A stretch of DNA of 33,962 bases, taken from NCBI GenBank assembly GCA_025449955.1, contig JANWIK010000199.1, positions 1-33,962 on the forward strand. The letters are read 5' to 3'. The position numbers and the translations under genes are program-made. The DNA is from Gemmatimonadaceae bacterium (GTDB lineage Bacteria; Gemmatimonadota; Gemmatimonadetes; Gemmatimonadales; Gemmatimonadaceae). This document shows positions 17,080 through 25,889 of this stretch, in pieces (positions within the stretch are counted from its first letter, which is position 1; each line of letters starts with the position of its first letter). The notes beneath the pieces are model-generated. The model searched no databases and was not told where the DNA came from. It was given only the letters and a program-made list of their open reading frames with translations.

Positions 17080-19189
17080 CGCCCCCGTCGAACGGATGCG
17101 GTGTTGCGTTAGGCGCGGGCGTGCCTGAGGCGTGGCGTCCCCCGTTGCCGCCCCGAGGCGGGATCGGACGGATGGGCGACGGTCCGGCCGGCACCCCGCG
17201 GTGCGGCGTGCGCCGCGCCGAGCGCGCGACCGTTTCGCGATGCGTCGTGGCCGGCGCGCTGGCGAGCTGGAAGTGACCGACCAGCGTTTCCATTTTTTCG
17301 GCTTGGCCGGACAACTCCTCGGCCGCACTCGCCGATTCTTCCGCGTTCGCCGCCGTTTGTTGCGTCACGGCGTTCATCTGCTCGACGCCGGCCGCGATCT
17401 GCTCGATGCCTTGGCTCTGCTGTTCCGAGCCCGCTGCGATCTCGGCCATCGCGACGCTCACCTTGTTCACATGCTCGGTGATGTCGCCGAAGCTCGTCAT
17501 GACTTCGCGGTTGATCGCCGCGCCGCCTTCGGCGTGTTTCACCGATTCCTCGATGAGCGACGCCGTGTTCTTCGCCGCTTCGGCGCTGCGCATTGCGAGA
17601 TTGCGCACTTCTTCGGCGACGACGGCGAAGCCACGGCCGGCGTCGCCGGCGCGCGCCGCTTCGACCGCGGCGTTGAGCGCCAGCAGGTTGGTCTGGAACG
17701 CGATCTCGTCGATCGTTTTCACGATGCGCGCCGTTGCTGCCGCCGCACCCGTGATGCGATCGGTCGCTTCGGCGAGTCGTTTCATGCTTTGTGCGCCGCG
17801 TGACGCGCTGTCGCGCGTGGCTTCGCTCAACTGGCGTGCGTCGCGCGCGCTGAGCGCATTCTGGCGTGTCATGGCGCCCATCTCCTGCAAGCTGCTCGAC
17901 ACTTCCTCGAGCGAGCTCGCCTGCTCGGCCGCGCCCTGCGCGAGGAGCTGGCTGCCCGCGCTCACCTGTCCTGCTCCGGCGGCGACCTGCTCCGCCGCCA
18001 TCGCGACTTCGGCCAGCGCTTCATCGAGTTGGCCTAACGCCTTGTTCAGCCCTTGCTTGATGCGCGCGTGCTCGCCGCGGTATTCCCCGCGCATGCGGAC
18101 GCGCAGATCGCGGGCGGCGAGGCGGTCGAGCACCTCGGCCGCTTCGTGTACCGGCGCGATGACCGCGTCGAGCGTCTCGTTGAAGCCCGAGACGAGGTCG
18201 TGAAACGCGCCGCGGTACCGCGCGGCGTCGCCGCGCCGCGTGAGCTCGCCCTGCTTGGCCGCGTCGATGAGCGCGCGGACTTCTTGCGTTAGGCCGGCAA
18301 GGGCCTGGACCATCTCCTGGAACGAGTGACTGAGCACATCGTTCGGGCCGCGCGGCTTGACGGCGACGCTGATGTCGCCCTCGCCCAGGTGGCGCGCCAC
18401 CGCCGCGAAGTCGCGTTGGGCATCGATGATGCGGCGCAGGCCCTGCGCCAGATCGCCCATCTCGTCATGCGACGTCACCCACACTTCGACGTCCACCTGT
18501 CCCTTGGCGATGAGGTCCATCTTGGTGGACAACTCGGAGACGGGCCAGTTGATGCCGCGCTCGAGCACGAACGCGGCGATCAGGGTGACCAGCACGGTGA
18601 TGACCGTGCCCCAGACCAACGCGCGGCCGGCGTTCGCGTCGCGCTCGGTGCCGGCCATGCGCACGCCGGACTGCACCGCCTGCTCCTGCGCGATGGCGGT
18701 CGCGATGATGCGGCGCATGTCGTCGAGCTGCTTCTGTTCGTTGGCGGCCGCGAACTCGGCGGCCGGGGCGGCGGCGGTGTGCCGGTTCCGCAGTGCCGGG
18801 ACGACGACGTCGTCGTGGAGCGACACGCCTAACCGCTCGAGCTGCTCCCATCGCGCGCGCTGGGCCGGGTTCTCGGTCGACATGCGCTGCAGCGAATCGA
18901 CCTGGTGGCGGAACGCGTCCCAGCCAGACTCCACATCGCGCTCGGCCGCATCGCCGACGCCCAACATGGCGCCGCGATAGCCCGCATCCATAGTAAGGAG
19001 CGATGCCAGCGCGTCCTGGGCGCCGTCGATCACATCGATCGCGTGCTGCGTCGCGCCCCGGTCCGCCGCCGCGGTGGTGATCGACTCGTGCATGTAGATG
19101 CCCTGCGCGACGACCATCGCGAACACCGCCGCGAAGGCCACCGTCAGTTTCCCGCGCATGCGGAGGTTGTAGAACCAGTTCATGGTCAT
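17054..19189 (-). CDS. Methyl-accepting chemotaxis protein with C-terminal CheR-docking-like tail
   Basis: A 711-residue transmembrane chemoreceptor. TM1 is at about 14-31. A periplasmic helical-bundle domain (about 32-188) precedes TM2 (about 189-209), then HAMP and a long cytoplasmic coiled coil. The signalling tip is conserved: [20 protein letters not shown], followed by [15 protein letters not shown]. After the coiled coil a flexible Pro/Gly/Arg-rich tail of about 60 residues ends in acidic DDDVLEEF. This resembles the C-terminal pentapeptide (NWETF in Tar/Tsr) that tethers CheR. The start is the ATG at 19189; another ATG lies two codons on, and the TTG at 19195 is a less likely start. 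It is encoded between cheW and cheR, so it is probably the dedicated receptor of this array. The ligand is unknown. Confidence 0.93.
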   Translation of the reverse strand: MTMNWFYNLRMRGKLTVAFAAVFAMVVAQGIYMHESITTAAADRGATQHAIDVIDGAQDALASLLTMDAGYRGAMLGVGDAAERDVESGWDAFRHQVDSLQRMSTENPAQRARWEQLERLGVSLHDDVVVPALRNRHTAAAPAAEFAAANEQKQLDDMRRIIATAIAQEQAVQSGVRMAGTERDANAGRALVWGTVITVLVTLIAAFVLERGINWPVSELSTKMDLIAKGQVDVEVWVTSHDEMGDLAQGLRRIIDAQRDFAAVARHLGEGDISVAVKPRGPNDVLSHSFQEMVQALAGLTQEVRALIDAAKQGELTRRGDAARYRGAFHDLVSGFNETLDAVIAPVHEAAEVLDRLAARDLRVRMRGEYRGEHARIKQGLNKALGQLDEALAEVAMAAEQVAAGAGQVSAGSQLLAQGAAEQASSLEEVSSSLQEMGAMTRQNALSARDARQLSEATRDSASRGAQSMKRLAEATDRITGAAAATARIVKTIDEIAFQTNLLALNAAVEAARAGDAGRGFAVVAEEVRNLAMRSAEAAKNTASLIEESVKHAEGGAAINREVMTSFGDITEHVNKVSVAMAEIAAGSEQQSQGIEQIAAGVEQMNAVTQQTAANAEESASAAEELSGQAEKMETLVGHFQLASAPATTHRETVARSARRTPHRGVPAGPSPIRPIPPRGGNGGRHASGTPAPNATPHPFDGGDDDVLEEF

Positions 19190-19226
19190 GGCCAACGGAT
19201 CCCGGATGGAGGGGGCGTCGATTCAG

Positions 19227-19700
19227 TTAGGCAGCTGTCGGCGAGCCGGCCGAGCCGGCGAGGTCGCTGGCGTCGATCACGCGCGTGATGTCCAGCAAGA
19301 GACGCACGCGCGACGCCGATTTCGCGATGCCGACCAGATAGTCCGTGTGGACGCCTGCGCCTAACGACGGCGGCGGCTCGATGTCGGCGGCCGCGATGTC
19401 GGCGACCTCGGACACGCGGTCCACGAGCAACCCCACGTGCGCGGCGTGCGCCGCGACGACGATGATGCAGCTCGTCGGGCCGGGGTCGACCGCCGGCAAA
19501 TCGAACTTGAGGCGCAAGTCGAGTATGGAGATCACCCGCCCGCGCAGGTTGATCACGCCGCGCACGAACGGCGGCGTGCGCGGCACGCGCGTGATCGGCA
19601 ACACACCGATGATCTCGTGCACGGCGAGAATCTCCATGCCGTACTCTTCGGCGCCGAGGAAGAACGTGAGGTACTTGCCGGCCGTGGCGTGCGTGCTCAT
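19227..19700 (-). CDS. cheW: CheW chemotaxis coupling protein
   Basis: A 157-residue CheW that links receptors to CheA. The SH3-like fold signatures are FFLGAEEYGMEILAVHEII near the start, TRVPRTPPFVRGVINLRGRVISILDLR in the middle and LLVDRVSEV later. There is a short extra C-terminal Ala/Gly/Ser tail. It starts at the ATG at 19700 and overlaps the cheA end by four bases (ATGA), so the two are translationally coupled. Its stop codon TAA forms part of a GCCTAAC motif copy. A 37-base gap separates it from the receptor gene. Confidence 0.95.
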   Translation of the reverse strand: MSTHATAGKYLTFFLGAEEYGMEILAVHEIIGVLPITRVPRTPPFVRGVINLRGRVISILDLRLKFDLPAVDPGPTSCIIVVAAHAAHVGLLVDRVSEVADIAAADIEPPPSLGAGVHTDYLVGIAKSASRVRLLLDITRVIDASDLAGSAGSPTAA

Positions 19701-21829
19701 GCGACCGCCTGCGTTCCCAGGAACGGTTGGGCGCGCCGCGCGAGCTCGAACAATTGCGGCACGTCGAGGATGAGGCCGACGCGTCCGTCGCCCAGAATCG
19801 CGGCGCCGGCGATGCCGGGCACCTCGCCGATCCCGGCCGTGACGGGCTTCGCGACCACTTGTTGTTGTCCCAGAATGCTGTCGACGAGCAGCGCGCAGCG
19901 GCGCTCGGCGGCGCCCACCACCATCAGCAGGGCCGACACCGGATCTTCACAGGCGCCGTCCGCGCCCAGCAGCCGATGCAGCCTGACTAACGGAAGGACG
20001 TCTTTCCGGAGCCGGACCATCTCGCCGCGGCCGGCCACGGTGAACAACGCGCCCCGCTCGGGGCGGAAGCTCACCACCACGTTCGTCGTGGGCACGATGT
20101 AGCGCTCGGCGCCCACGCGAACGAGCATGCCGTCGGTGATCGCGAGCGTGAGCGGCACGCGGAGCGTGATCGTCGTGCCCTCGCCCGGCGCCGATTGCAC
20201 ATCCACACGGCCATGCAGCGCCTGAATGTTGCGGCGCACCACGTCCATGCCCACACCGCGCCCCGACACGTCGGTCACTTGATCGGCGGTCGAGAGTCCC
20301 GGCGCGAAGATCAGGTCGAGCACATCGGCGTCGCTCAGCTGGTCGCCCGGCCGGACGATGCCGCGCGCCTCGGCGCGCTGGAGAATGCGATCGCGCTGCA
20401 AGCCGCGGCCGTCGTCGCGCAGGTCGATCACCACCTGCCCGTTCACCTGGGTAGCGGATAGCGTTAGGCGACCGGCCGCGGGCTTGCCGGCGGCCGTGCG
20501 CTCGTCCGGCGTTTCGATCCCGTGGTCGATCGCATTGCGGACCATGTGCATGAGCGGATCGGCGACCAGCTCCACCATGTTGCGATCGAGCTCCGTCATC
20601 TCGCCCTCGACGCGGCAGTCGACGTCCTTGCCGGCCCGTTGGGCGAGGTCGCGCGCCAGGCGCACGAGCTTGTTGCACGTCCCGCGCAGGGGGACCATGC
20701 GCATGCCCATGCTCATGTCGTGCAGGTCGCGCACGAGCTTGCCGGCGTGCGCCACCTTGCGCGAGAGCTCCGGGTGATCGCGGCCCGACGCGGGATCCTG
20801 CGCGATCATCCAGTGCGCCACCACCAGCTCGCCCACGAGATCGACGAGCGCATCCAGGCGGTCGAGTCGTACGCGCGCGCTGTGGGCGGTGCCGGCGTCG
20901 CGCGCCGTGACCGCAGGCGCGGCGCTTCGCGACGCCGCCGACACCGGCGCGGGTCCGGCGGGCGCCGCGTCGATTTCCTCCAACTCGCGGAGCACCTCGA
21001 GGAATCCAGCCGGATACGCGAGCCGTGCGCCGTCGCGCGACGCATCGAGGTTCTTGATCGCGCCGCTCAACGCGTCGAGCGCGCGCAGCGAGAGCGCGGC
21101 AATGCGTCCGGCGAATCCTTCGCGGCGGCGCCGTTCGCCTAACAATGACTCGCCGTGGTGCGCCAGCGCGACCAGGCCGTCGAGCTTGAGAAAGCCGGCC
21201 GTGCCCTTGATCGAATGGAACGCGCGCATTACGGTCTGCACCGACTCGCCGTCCTCCGGCGCCCGCTCGAGCACGAGCAACGCCGCCTCGGCGCTCTCGA
21301 TGTACTCGCGCGCCTCGTCGCAGAAATCGCCGAGCAGCGCGCGGTCGGTGTCGTTAGGCAGCGAGAGCGGCGGGAGCGTGTCGGCGCGCGCCACCACCGA
21401 GCGCGGAGGGCGGTCCGGCTGTCCGATCAGGTCCGATGTCCGCGGCTTGAGCGCCGGCGACGATTCGGGCAGATTCCGCATGATCGCGATGGTCGACCGC
21501 TCGGGCCCTTCGAGCAGCTGCAGCCTGTCGGGCGCCGCGGGCGACGCGAGGTATCCGCGCACCGCACCGAGCAGCACGCTCGCCGCGCGATGCAGCGCGG
21601 CCTGGCGATCACCGCGGTCGCGGTCCGTCCGCAGTGTCTCGGCCACGAGACGCAGCGACACACACGCACGCGCTTCTTGCGCCGGCACGCGTTCGATGAG
21701 ACTCATCACGTCGGCGCGCAGCGCTCCGCGTGTTTCGAGATCCGAGGCGCCGAGTTGACCGATGGCGACGCTCAGCTTGTCGAAGCGGACGAGGAGAGAT
21801 CGGGCGGAAGGACGAGACGCTTTGGGCAC
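19697..21829 (-). CDS. cheA: CheA chemotaxis histidine kinase with an extra N-terminal helical region
   Basis: A 710-residue CheA. The phosphorylated histidine is H205 in AFHSIKGTAGFLKL. The P3 dimerisation helices lie at about 317-385, the ATPase N box MVRNAIDHGIE at 429-439, G1 DDGRG at 472-476, G2 GRGVGMD at 523-529, and the CheW-like P5 domain from about 568. All catalytic motifs are present. Two things are odd. First, about 155 residues, mostly predicted helix with no motif I recognise, precede the HPt domain, whereas in E. coli the His is residue 48. Second, only a 45-residue Ala/Pro linker separates HPt from P3, so there is no room for the usual CheY-binding P2 domain. The start is taken as the GTG at 21829, but no ribosome site is visible, so a start as late as the ATG at codon 42 is possible. 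Confidence 0.92.
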   Translation of the reverse strand: MPKASRPSARSLLVRFDKLSVAIGQLGASDLETRGALRADVMSLIERVPAQEARACVSLRLVAETLRTDRDRGDRQAALHRAASVLLGAVRGYLASPAAPDRLQLLEGPERSTIAIMRNLPESSPALKPRTSDLIGQPDRPPRSVVARADTLPPLSLPNDTDRALLGDFCDEAREYIESAEAALLVLERAPEDGESVQTVMRAFHSIKGTAGFLKLDGLVALAHHGESLLGERRRREGFAGRIAALSLRALDALSGAIKNLDASRDGARLAYPAGFLEVLRELEEIDAAPAGPAPVSAASRSAAPAVTARDAGTAHSARVRLDRLDALVDLVGELVVAHWMIAQDPASGRDHPELSRKVAHAGKLVRDLHDMSMGMRMVPLRGTCNKLVRLARDLAQRAGKDVDCRVEGEMTELDRNMVELVADPLMHMVRNAIDHGIETPDERTAAGKPAAGRLTLSATQVNGQVVIDLRDDGRGLQRDRILQRAEARGIVRPGDQLSDADVLDLIFAPGLSTADQVTDVSGRGVGMDVVRRNIQALHGRVDVQSAPGEGTTITLRVPLTLAITDGMLVRVGAERYIVPTTNVVVSFRPERGALFTVAGRGEMVRLRKDVLPLVRLHRLLGADGACEDPVSALLMVVGAAERRCALLVDSILGQQQVVAKPVTAGIGEVPGIAGAAILGDGRVGLILDVPQLFELARRAQPFLGTQAVA

Positions 21830-22007
21830 GCGAACAGGTGCGCTGTAAGACGGGTGGCAGAGCGGGACGGGCGGCCCTTGCGGGCGCGGCGCGGCTGATG
21901 CATGTCATCGACGCGCGCGACCAACGGACGCAACCACATCGCGTTGCGAGGGCTGTGCAAGCTCGTCGGTGAGGAAGCGCGTCCCTGTCCTCCACTTTGG
22001 AGCCGTG
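21830..22007. promoter_or_regulatory. Divergent promoter region between the che operon and the receiver gene
   Basis: This 178-bp gap lies between the outward-reading cheA and receiver genes and should hold the chemotaxis operon promoter. I see no sigma-28-type or clear sigma-70 consensus. Assignment is by orientation only. Confidence 0.35.
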
Positions 22008-22400
22008 ATGTCGAAAACGGTGCTGGTCGTCGAGGACTCGGCTCTGTTCCAGAAGGCGTACGCCGCCGCCCTGGCGACGTACGCCCGGGAGCCGCTCGAA
22101 GTGCTGTACGCGTCGAACGGCGAGGAGGCCCTCGCGCAGGTCGCGCAGGTCCCGAGCATCGACCTTATCGTGCTGGACGTGAACATGCCGGTGATGGACG
22201 GTCCGGCGTTCCTCGACCGCCTGCGACACGACTACGCGTCGCTCGACATCCCCGTGATGTTCTCGAGCACCCGTGCGTATGCGATGCGGGACAAAATCGG
22301 CAGCTCGTTAGGCGTCGTGGCATATCTCCAGAAGCCATTCGCGCCGCGCGAGCTCCACGCGCTCCTCGACACGATCTGGTCCCGACCGGCGGCGACGTGA
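22008..22400 (+). CDS. Stand-alone response-regulator receiver protein
   Basis: A 130-residue single receiver domain opening SKTVLVVEDSALFQKAY. The acidic pair is E9/D10, the phospho-acceptor is D57 in IVLDVNMPVMDG, and the Lys is K109 in LQKPFAP. No output domain. The start is the ATG at 22008, chosen because GGAG sits five bases upstream; a longer reading from 21969 has no ribosome site and adds residues before the conserved first strand. Divergent from cheA, it could be a second target of that kinase, competing with the operon's CheY, or part of the neighbouring GAF-receptor pathway. A hairpin covers its stop codon. Confidence 0.9.
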   Translation: MSKTVLVVEDSALFQKAYAAALATYAREPLEVLYASNGEEALAQVAQVPSIDLIVLDVNMPVMDGPAFLDRLRHDYASLDIPVMFSSTRAYAMRDKIGSSLGVVAYLQKPFAPRELHALLDTIWSRPAAT

Positions 22401-22411
22401 GTCGCCGCCGG
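22386..22411. terminator. Bidirectional hairpin between convergent receiver and HNH genes
   Basis: CCGGCGGCGAC-GTGA-GTCGCCGCCGG is a perfect 11-bp stem with a four-base loop that contains the receiver gene's stop codon. It lies ten bases beyond the HNH stop on the other strand. No T-run follows on either side, so it would work as a strong hairpin-only terminator or as a 3'-end protector for both transcripts. Confidence 0.6.
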
Positions 22412-22421
22412 AGACCGCGTC

Positions 22422-22826
22422 CTAAGCCGCGTACGCCAAACTGATTGCACGGCGGGCGCCGCGCTTGAGCGCGCGATGGACCACGCGCGCATACGTCAGA
22501 AAATTGAGACCGGCGACGGGATATCGAATGAAGAATTCGTGCGGCAGCATGTCGCCCTTCATCCGATTGCAGGGGCCGCACGCCACGACGAGGTTGCCCG
22601 GCACGTGCGCGCCGCCGCGTGCAAGCGGGTAGACGTGATCGATGGTGGCGACGGCGAGGTCGAGTGCCGCGCCGCAGTAGACGCAGCGGCGGCAGCAGTC
22701 ACGCATCATCGCGCGTTTGAGCGCGCGTTTCTCCCCGTAGCGGCGGGGATGGAGGGGTTTACGGTGAAGCCCGCGGGTGCACCGCGGGAGTGAAGGGACG
22801 ATGCGGTGAAGAGCATGCCGTGACAT
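22422..22826 (-). CDS. HNH endonuclease domain protein
   Basis: A 134-residue protein with a Zn-stabilised HNH fold: C48-x2-C51, D63-H64 in TIDHVYPLARGG, then N78 in PGNLV, and C83-x2-C86-N87. The metal and catalytic residues are therefore complete. The C-terminal part, with FFIRYPVAGLNFLTYARVVHRALK, is typical of small stand-alone HNH proteins of unknown role in high-G+C bacteria; a DNA nuclease function is inferred from the fold. The start is uncertain. The ATG at 22826 has GAGG four bases upstream; the ATG at 22859 with GGGAG seven bases upstream lies inside a hairpin; the ATG at 22709 would begin just before the first Cys pair. It is convergent with the receiver gene. Confidence 0.82.
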   Translation of the reverse strand: MSRHALHRIVPSLPRCTRGLHRKPLHPRRYGEKRALKRAMMRDCCRRCVYCGAALDLAVATIDHVYPLARGGAHVPGNLVVACGPCNRMKGDMLPHEFFIRYPVAGLNFLTYARVVHRALKRGARRAISLAYAA

Positions 22827-22984
22827 TGCACCTCGCCGAAAAGCAGCGACGCCCAGCATCGGGGATCTCCCGAGCTGGGCGTCGCTGGAAAACGAGACGC
22901 GTTCGCACGTTCTTTCGATCGTGCATCGCTCTCGACGCTTGATCGATCCGTTGATGTCCTTCGTCGCGGACCGTGCGTGCTCAT
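22706..22984 (-). CDS. Doubtful leader ORF upstream of and overlapping the HNH gene
   Basis: A 92-codon frame begins at the ATG at 22984 behind a strong ribosome site (CGGAGG, three bases before the ATG) and ends in TGA that overlaps an HNH-frame ATG at 22709 as ATGA. It has no family resemblance, its codon choice is poor for this genome (CGA, AGG, ACA and TCA are common), and its second half is only the HNH gene in another frame. The signals for starting translation are good, so a short translated leader is possible, but a full 92-residue protein is unlikely. Confidence 0.2.
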   Translation of the reverse strand: MSTHGPRRRTSTDRSSVESDARSKERANASRFPATPSSGDPRCWASLLFGEVQCHGMLFTASSLHSRGAPAGFTVNPSIPAATGRNARSNAR

Positions 22985-23142
22985 GATCCTCCGATAGGCG
23001 TGACGCTACAACCGCGCCGTGCGTCACAGCATTGCACGCCGACCGGCTTCCGCGCAAGAGCTTTGCGCAGTCCGCACCGTAACGAGCCAATGTCTTTCCT
23101 CCCTGTCACCGCGATGCGACTGCGCGCGCGGTCGGGCGAGCG
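22827..23142. other. Structured intergenic region, no clear gene
   Basis: About 316 bases between the HNH gene and the GAF chemoreceptor. It holds a very strong hairpin (22844-22887), a 7-bp inverted repeat (23000-23006 with 23021-23027) and a 6-bp hairpin (23052-23057 with 23063-23068). Such clustered structure would fit a small RNA on the minus strand ending at the hairpin's T-run, or a long structured leader. I find no match to tmRNA, SRP RNA, RNase P RNA or known riboswitch cores. Confidence 0.45.
22838..22887 (-). terminator. Strong intrinsic terminator or attenuator upstream of the HNH gene
   Basis: A 14-bp perfect stem (22844-22857 with 22874-22887) encloses a further 5-bp stem (22859-22863 with 22869-22873) over a five-base loop, with a single bulged base. 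Read on the minus strand it is followed by CTTTTC, so it terminates minus-strand transcription. It stands just before the HNH start at 22826 and downstream of no annotated minus-strand gene, which is what a transcription attenuator or the 3' end of a small RNA would look like. Confidence 0.7.
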
Positions 23143-25266
23143 ATGACCTCGACCGCCGCCGAACCCGCAATCCTGTTGCCGAACCGGCCATCCTGGCTGA
23201 CGGACGAAACCGTCCGCCGGCTGGTGGTCACGTATGCCGCCTTCGCCATTCCGGTGGGATTCGCGCTGCATCAGTACGCGCGGCCGTTCCCCTGGTTGGG
23301 CGCGGTGCTGCTGTTCTTCGTCGCGATTGCGACACGGGCGTTCGGGATTCCGCTTCCCGGCAAAGGCTTCGCCAGTTTCGCCGTGGGCGTCGGGATCGCG
23401 GCGGTGGTCGCACTCGGTTGGGCGGCCGGCGCGTTAGCCTCTGGACTTGGCATCCTCATCGGCGACGCGCTGGTGCGTCGTCTGCCCCTCCGGAACGCGG
23501 TCGGCAACGCCGCCCACTTCTGCACCGCGTGCAGCTTGGCCGGCATGGCGTATTTCTGGGCGGCCAACGGCGAGTTGGGCGTGAGCGTGTTCGCCTCGTC
23601 CAACTCGTGGCGGCTGGCGCTTTTCATCGTGCTGTTCATCGCGATTCTGAACGCGACCTTCTATCTGCAGCTCAGGCTGTCACCGGCCATCGCATGGGTG
23701 GACGCGCGCCTCACGGCGCGGTGGGAGAGCACGGTGTCGGTGTTGGCCACGCTGCTCGCGCTGACGGCCATGCGGCTCGCCTACGGCAAGGCCGATTCGC
23801 GGTGGTACTTCGTCGAGGGCGCGATCCTGATCGGCGTCGCCGCGCTCACGCACTGGCTGGTCAAGAAGGGTGCGTTAGGCGAGAGCCTGCAGATGGTGCA
23901 GCGGTTGTCGCGCGTGATGAGCGCGCGCCCCGAGCTGCACCGCGCGATGAGCGACATCGAGCAGCTCACGCGGACGCTCGTGCCGTGGGAGGAGATGGGA
24001 ATCGCGCGTTACGATGACTCGACGCGCGAGTTCGTCGTGCTCACGGACACCGGCGGCGCGCTGAGCGGCGGACTGCGCTTCCCGGCCAACCAGGGCATGC
24101 CCGCGCTGGCGCTCGATCGTGGACGCGCGGTGACGCGACGCGACGCCGGCGCCGACCTGAACGAGATCACACGGCACCGCGGCTCCGAGATCGCCGTGCC
24201 GCTCAAGTACGGCGACCGCCTGGTGGGCCTGTGGACCGTTAGGCATTCGCGCACCGACATGTACCGCGACTACGATGCGCAGCTGCTCGATGGCGTCGCG
24301 CCGCAGCTCGCGTTGTCGCTGTCACTCGATTCGCTGATTCAACCGGTGCTCGACGCTTCCGAGCACATGACGCAGCACGTCGAGGCGATCACGGCCACGA
24401 CGCAGCAGCTGCACGCGTCGTCGCAGGAGAGCGCGAACACGGCGCGCGTGCTCTCGTCGACGGTGCGCGCGCTGTCGGACACGCTGTCCAAGGGCGCCGA
24501 GGAAGCGCGCGCCGCGCAAGAGGTGGCCGAGAGCACCGTGTCCGAAGGACGCGGCACGCAGGTGACAGGCGAGCAGATGCTGCGCGATGCGCGCATCGTG
24601 CGCGGCGCCACCGAGAAAGCGTCGACGCAGCTCACGGCGGCCGCCGCGATCGTGCAGGAGGGCGCGAAGGAAGTGTCGCGCCTGCAAGATGTGTCGAGCG
24701 CGGTGCAGAAGTTCGGACAAACCATCACGTCGTTAGCCGATCAAACCGGATTGCTCGCGCTCAACGCGGCCGTCGAAGCGGCGCGCGCGGGTACGCACGG
24801 ACGCGGGTTCGCGGTGGTCGCCCAGGAAATCCGCGCGCTCGCCGATCGCAGCGCGGCAGAGGCCGAAGCAATGGATCGCGCCGTGCGCGACATTCGCGCG
24901 GCGCTCGATCGCGCCGTCACGCTGATGCAGCGCACGCGCGAAGAAGTGTTAGGCGTGGCCCAAGCGAGCAACGGGTGGGTGGACGAGCTCGACCGTATCG
25001 TCGCGGCGTCGGAGACGGTGGCCTCCGCGGGCTACCGCATTGTCGACGCCGCTCGCGAGAACGCGCAGCGGTCGGACATCATGGCGTTAGCACTCGCCGG
25101 CGCGCAGCAGGATGCACGGAACGCAGCCACCGAGACCGACGTCGTCGCCGGCGCCAGCACGCAACAAGAAAGCGCGATCGAGGCGCTCAACGACGCCGCC
25201 ACGCGGCTCAGCATGACCGCGCACGAGCTGTCCGGCGCGGTCGCCGCGGTCCGAAAGGCCGACTAA
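23143..25266 (+). CDS. Multi-TM, GAF-domain, methyl-accepting chemotaxis-type signalling protein
   Basis: A 707-residue protein. Roughly the first 255 residues hold about eight hydrophobic segments with short connections, so the sensor is within the membrane rather than a periplasmic domain. A GAF-like domain follows (about 260-415, with [15 protein letters not shown]), then a coiled coil and an MCP signalling domain with [20 protein letters not shown] and [18 protein letters not shown]. There is no HAMP domain visible. It could sense a membrane or redox/lipid signal or a small ligand bound by GAF, and pass it to CheA/CheW encoded nearby. The start is the ATG at 23143 with only GGCGAG upstream. 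It lies alone, 316 bases from the HNH gene. Confidence 0.87.
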   Translation: MTSTAAEPAILLPNRPSWLTDETVRRLVVTYAAFAIPVGFALHQYARPFPWLGAVLLFFVAIATRAFGIPLPGKGFASFAVGVGIAAVVALGWAAGALASGLGILIGDALVRRLPLRNAVGNAAHFCTACSLAGMAYFWAANGELGVSVFASSNSWRLALFIVLFIAILNATFYLQLRLSPAIAWVDARLTARWESTVSVLATLLALTAMRLAYGKADSRWYFVEGAILIGVAALTHWLVKKGALGESLQMVQRLSRVMSARPELHRAMSDIEQLTRTLVPWEEMGIARYDDSTREFVVLTDTGGALSGGLRFPANQGMPALALDRGRAVTRRDAGADLNEITRHRGSEIAVPLKYGDRLVGLWTVRHSRTDMYRDYDAQLLDGVAPQLALSLSLDSLIQPVLDASEHMTQHVEAITATTQQLHASSQESANTARVLSSTVRALSDTLSKGAEEARAAQEVAESTVSEGRGTQVTGEQMLRDARIVRGATEKASTQLTAAAAIVQEGAKEVSRLQDVSSAVQKFGQTITSLADQTGLLALNAAVEAARAGTHGRGFAVVAQEIRALADRSAAEAEAMDRAVRDIRAALDRAVTLMQRTREEVLGVAQASNGWVDELDRIVAASETVASAGYRIVDAARENAQRSDIMALALAGAQQDARNAATETDVVAGASTQQESAIEALNDAATRLSMTAHELSGAVAAVRKAD

Positions 25267-25295
25267 CGGCGCGTCCGTTCGCGCGCGACGCCCGG

Positions 25296-25778
25296 TCAGA
25301 GCGCGGTGAGCTCCGGCACTCGGCGTCCTTTCTTCATCGGATCGCGCAAGCTCGAGATGATGCGGGCCGCGGTCGCGTCAAGCTGAGTCCGGTCGGGCAT
25401 GGTCGAACCCGGGAACGGCAGCGGGACGTCGAAGCCATCATCGGCGCGGCGCGGGATCAGATGGATGTGGAAGTGGTACACGTCCTGACCCGCCGACTCG
25501 CCGCTCGACACCACCAGGTTCATGCCTTCGGTGCCCGTCACTCGCCTGATGACGGGACCCAACTCCATCGCCACCGAGAACAGGTGCATGCCGAGGTCGG
25601 TAGGCAAGTCGAGGAGCGACTCGTAGTGCTGTCGCGGGACGACGAGCACGTGACCCTGGTTCACCGGTTGAATGTCCATGAACGCCAGTGCATCGCGGTC
25701 TTCGTAGCACATCGAGACTTCCGCGGCGCCCTGAATGATGTCGCAGAAGATGCAGTGGTTGCCGCTCGGCCGATTCAT
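25296..25778 (-). CDS. HIT-family nucleotide hydrolase/transferase
   Basis: A 160-residue histidine-triad protein. The triad motif is H102-F-H104-I-H106-LIPR, and C9-x2-C12 in CIFCDII is the usual N-terminal zinc-site pair. The middle contains GHVLVVPRQHYESLLDLP, typical of HinT/Fhit-like enzymes, which hydrolyse nucleoside phosphoramidates or dinucleoside polyphosphates in the cytoplasm. It is longer than HinT (about 115) through a C-terminal extension ending in basic residues. The start is the ATG at 25778, chosen for GGGAGG four bases upstream. It is divergent from the TPR-CHAT gene across 111 bases. Confidence 0.93.
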   Translation of the reverse strand: MNRPSGNHCIFCDIIQGAAEVSMCYEDRDALAFMDIQPVNQGHVLVVPRQHYESLLDLPTDLGMHLFSVAMELGPVIRRVTGTEGMNLVVSSGESAGQDVYHFHIHLIPRRADDGFDVPLPFPGSTMPDRTQLDATAARIISSLRDPMKKGRRVPELTAL

Positions 25779-25889
25779 GGAGCCTCCCTCGAGTGAGACT
25801 GCCCTGTTACGCACGGGCGGTGCCACGATTTCAGCTGCGAGCGGCGGCTCACCCTTGCTGCCTCATACAGGCCGATCCTTATTAGTAGC

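Noticed and set aside
22422-22826. The HNH protein as part of a group I/II intron or mobile element
   Set aside because: No intron structure, reverse transcriptase, integrase or flanking repeats are visible, and codon use matches the neighbours.
23080-23142. A GAGGAAAG-like stretch on the minus strand that recalls the RNase P RNA core
   Set aside because: The continuing CR-I bases (GUCCGGGC) do not follow, and no matching 3' conserved block or length is found.
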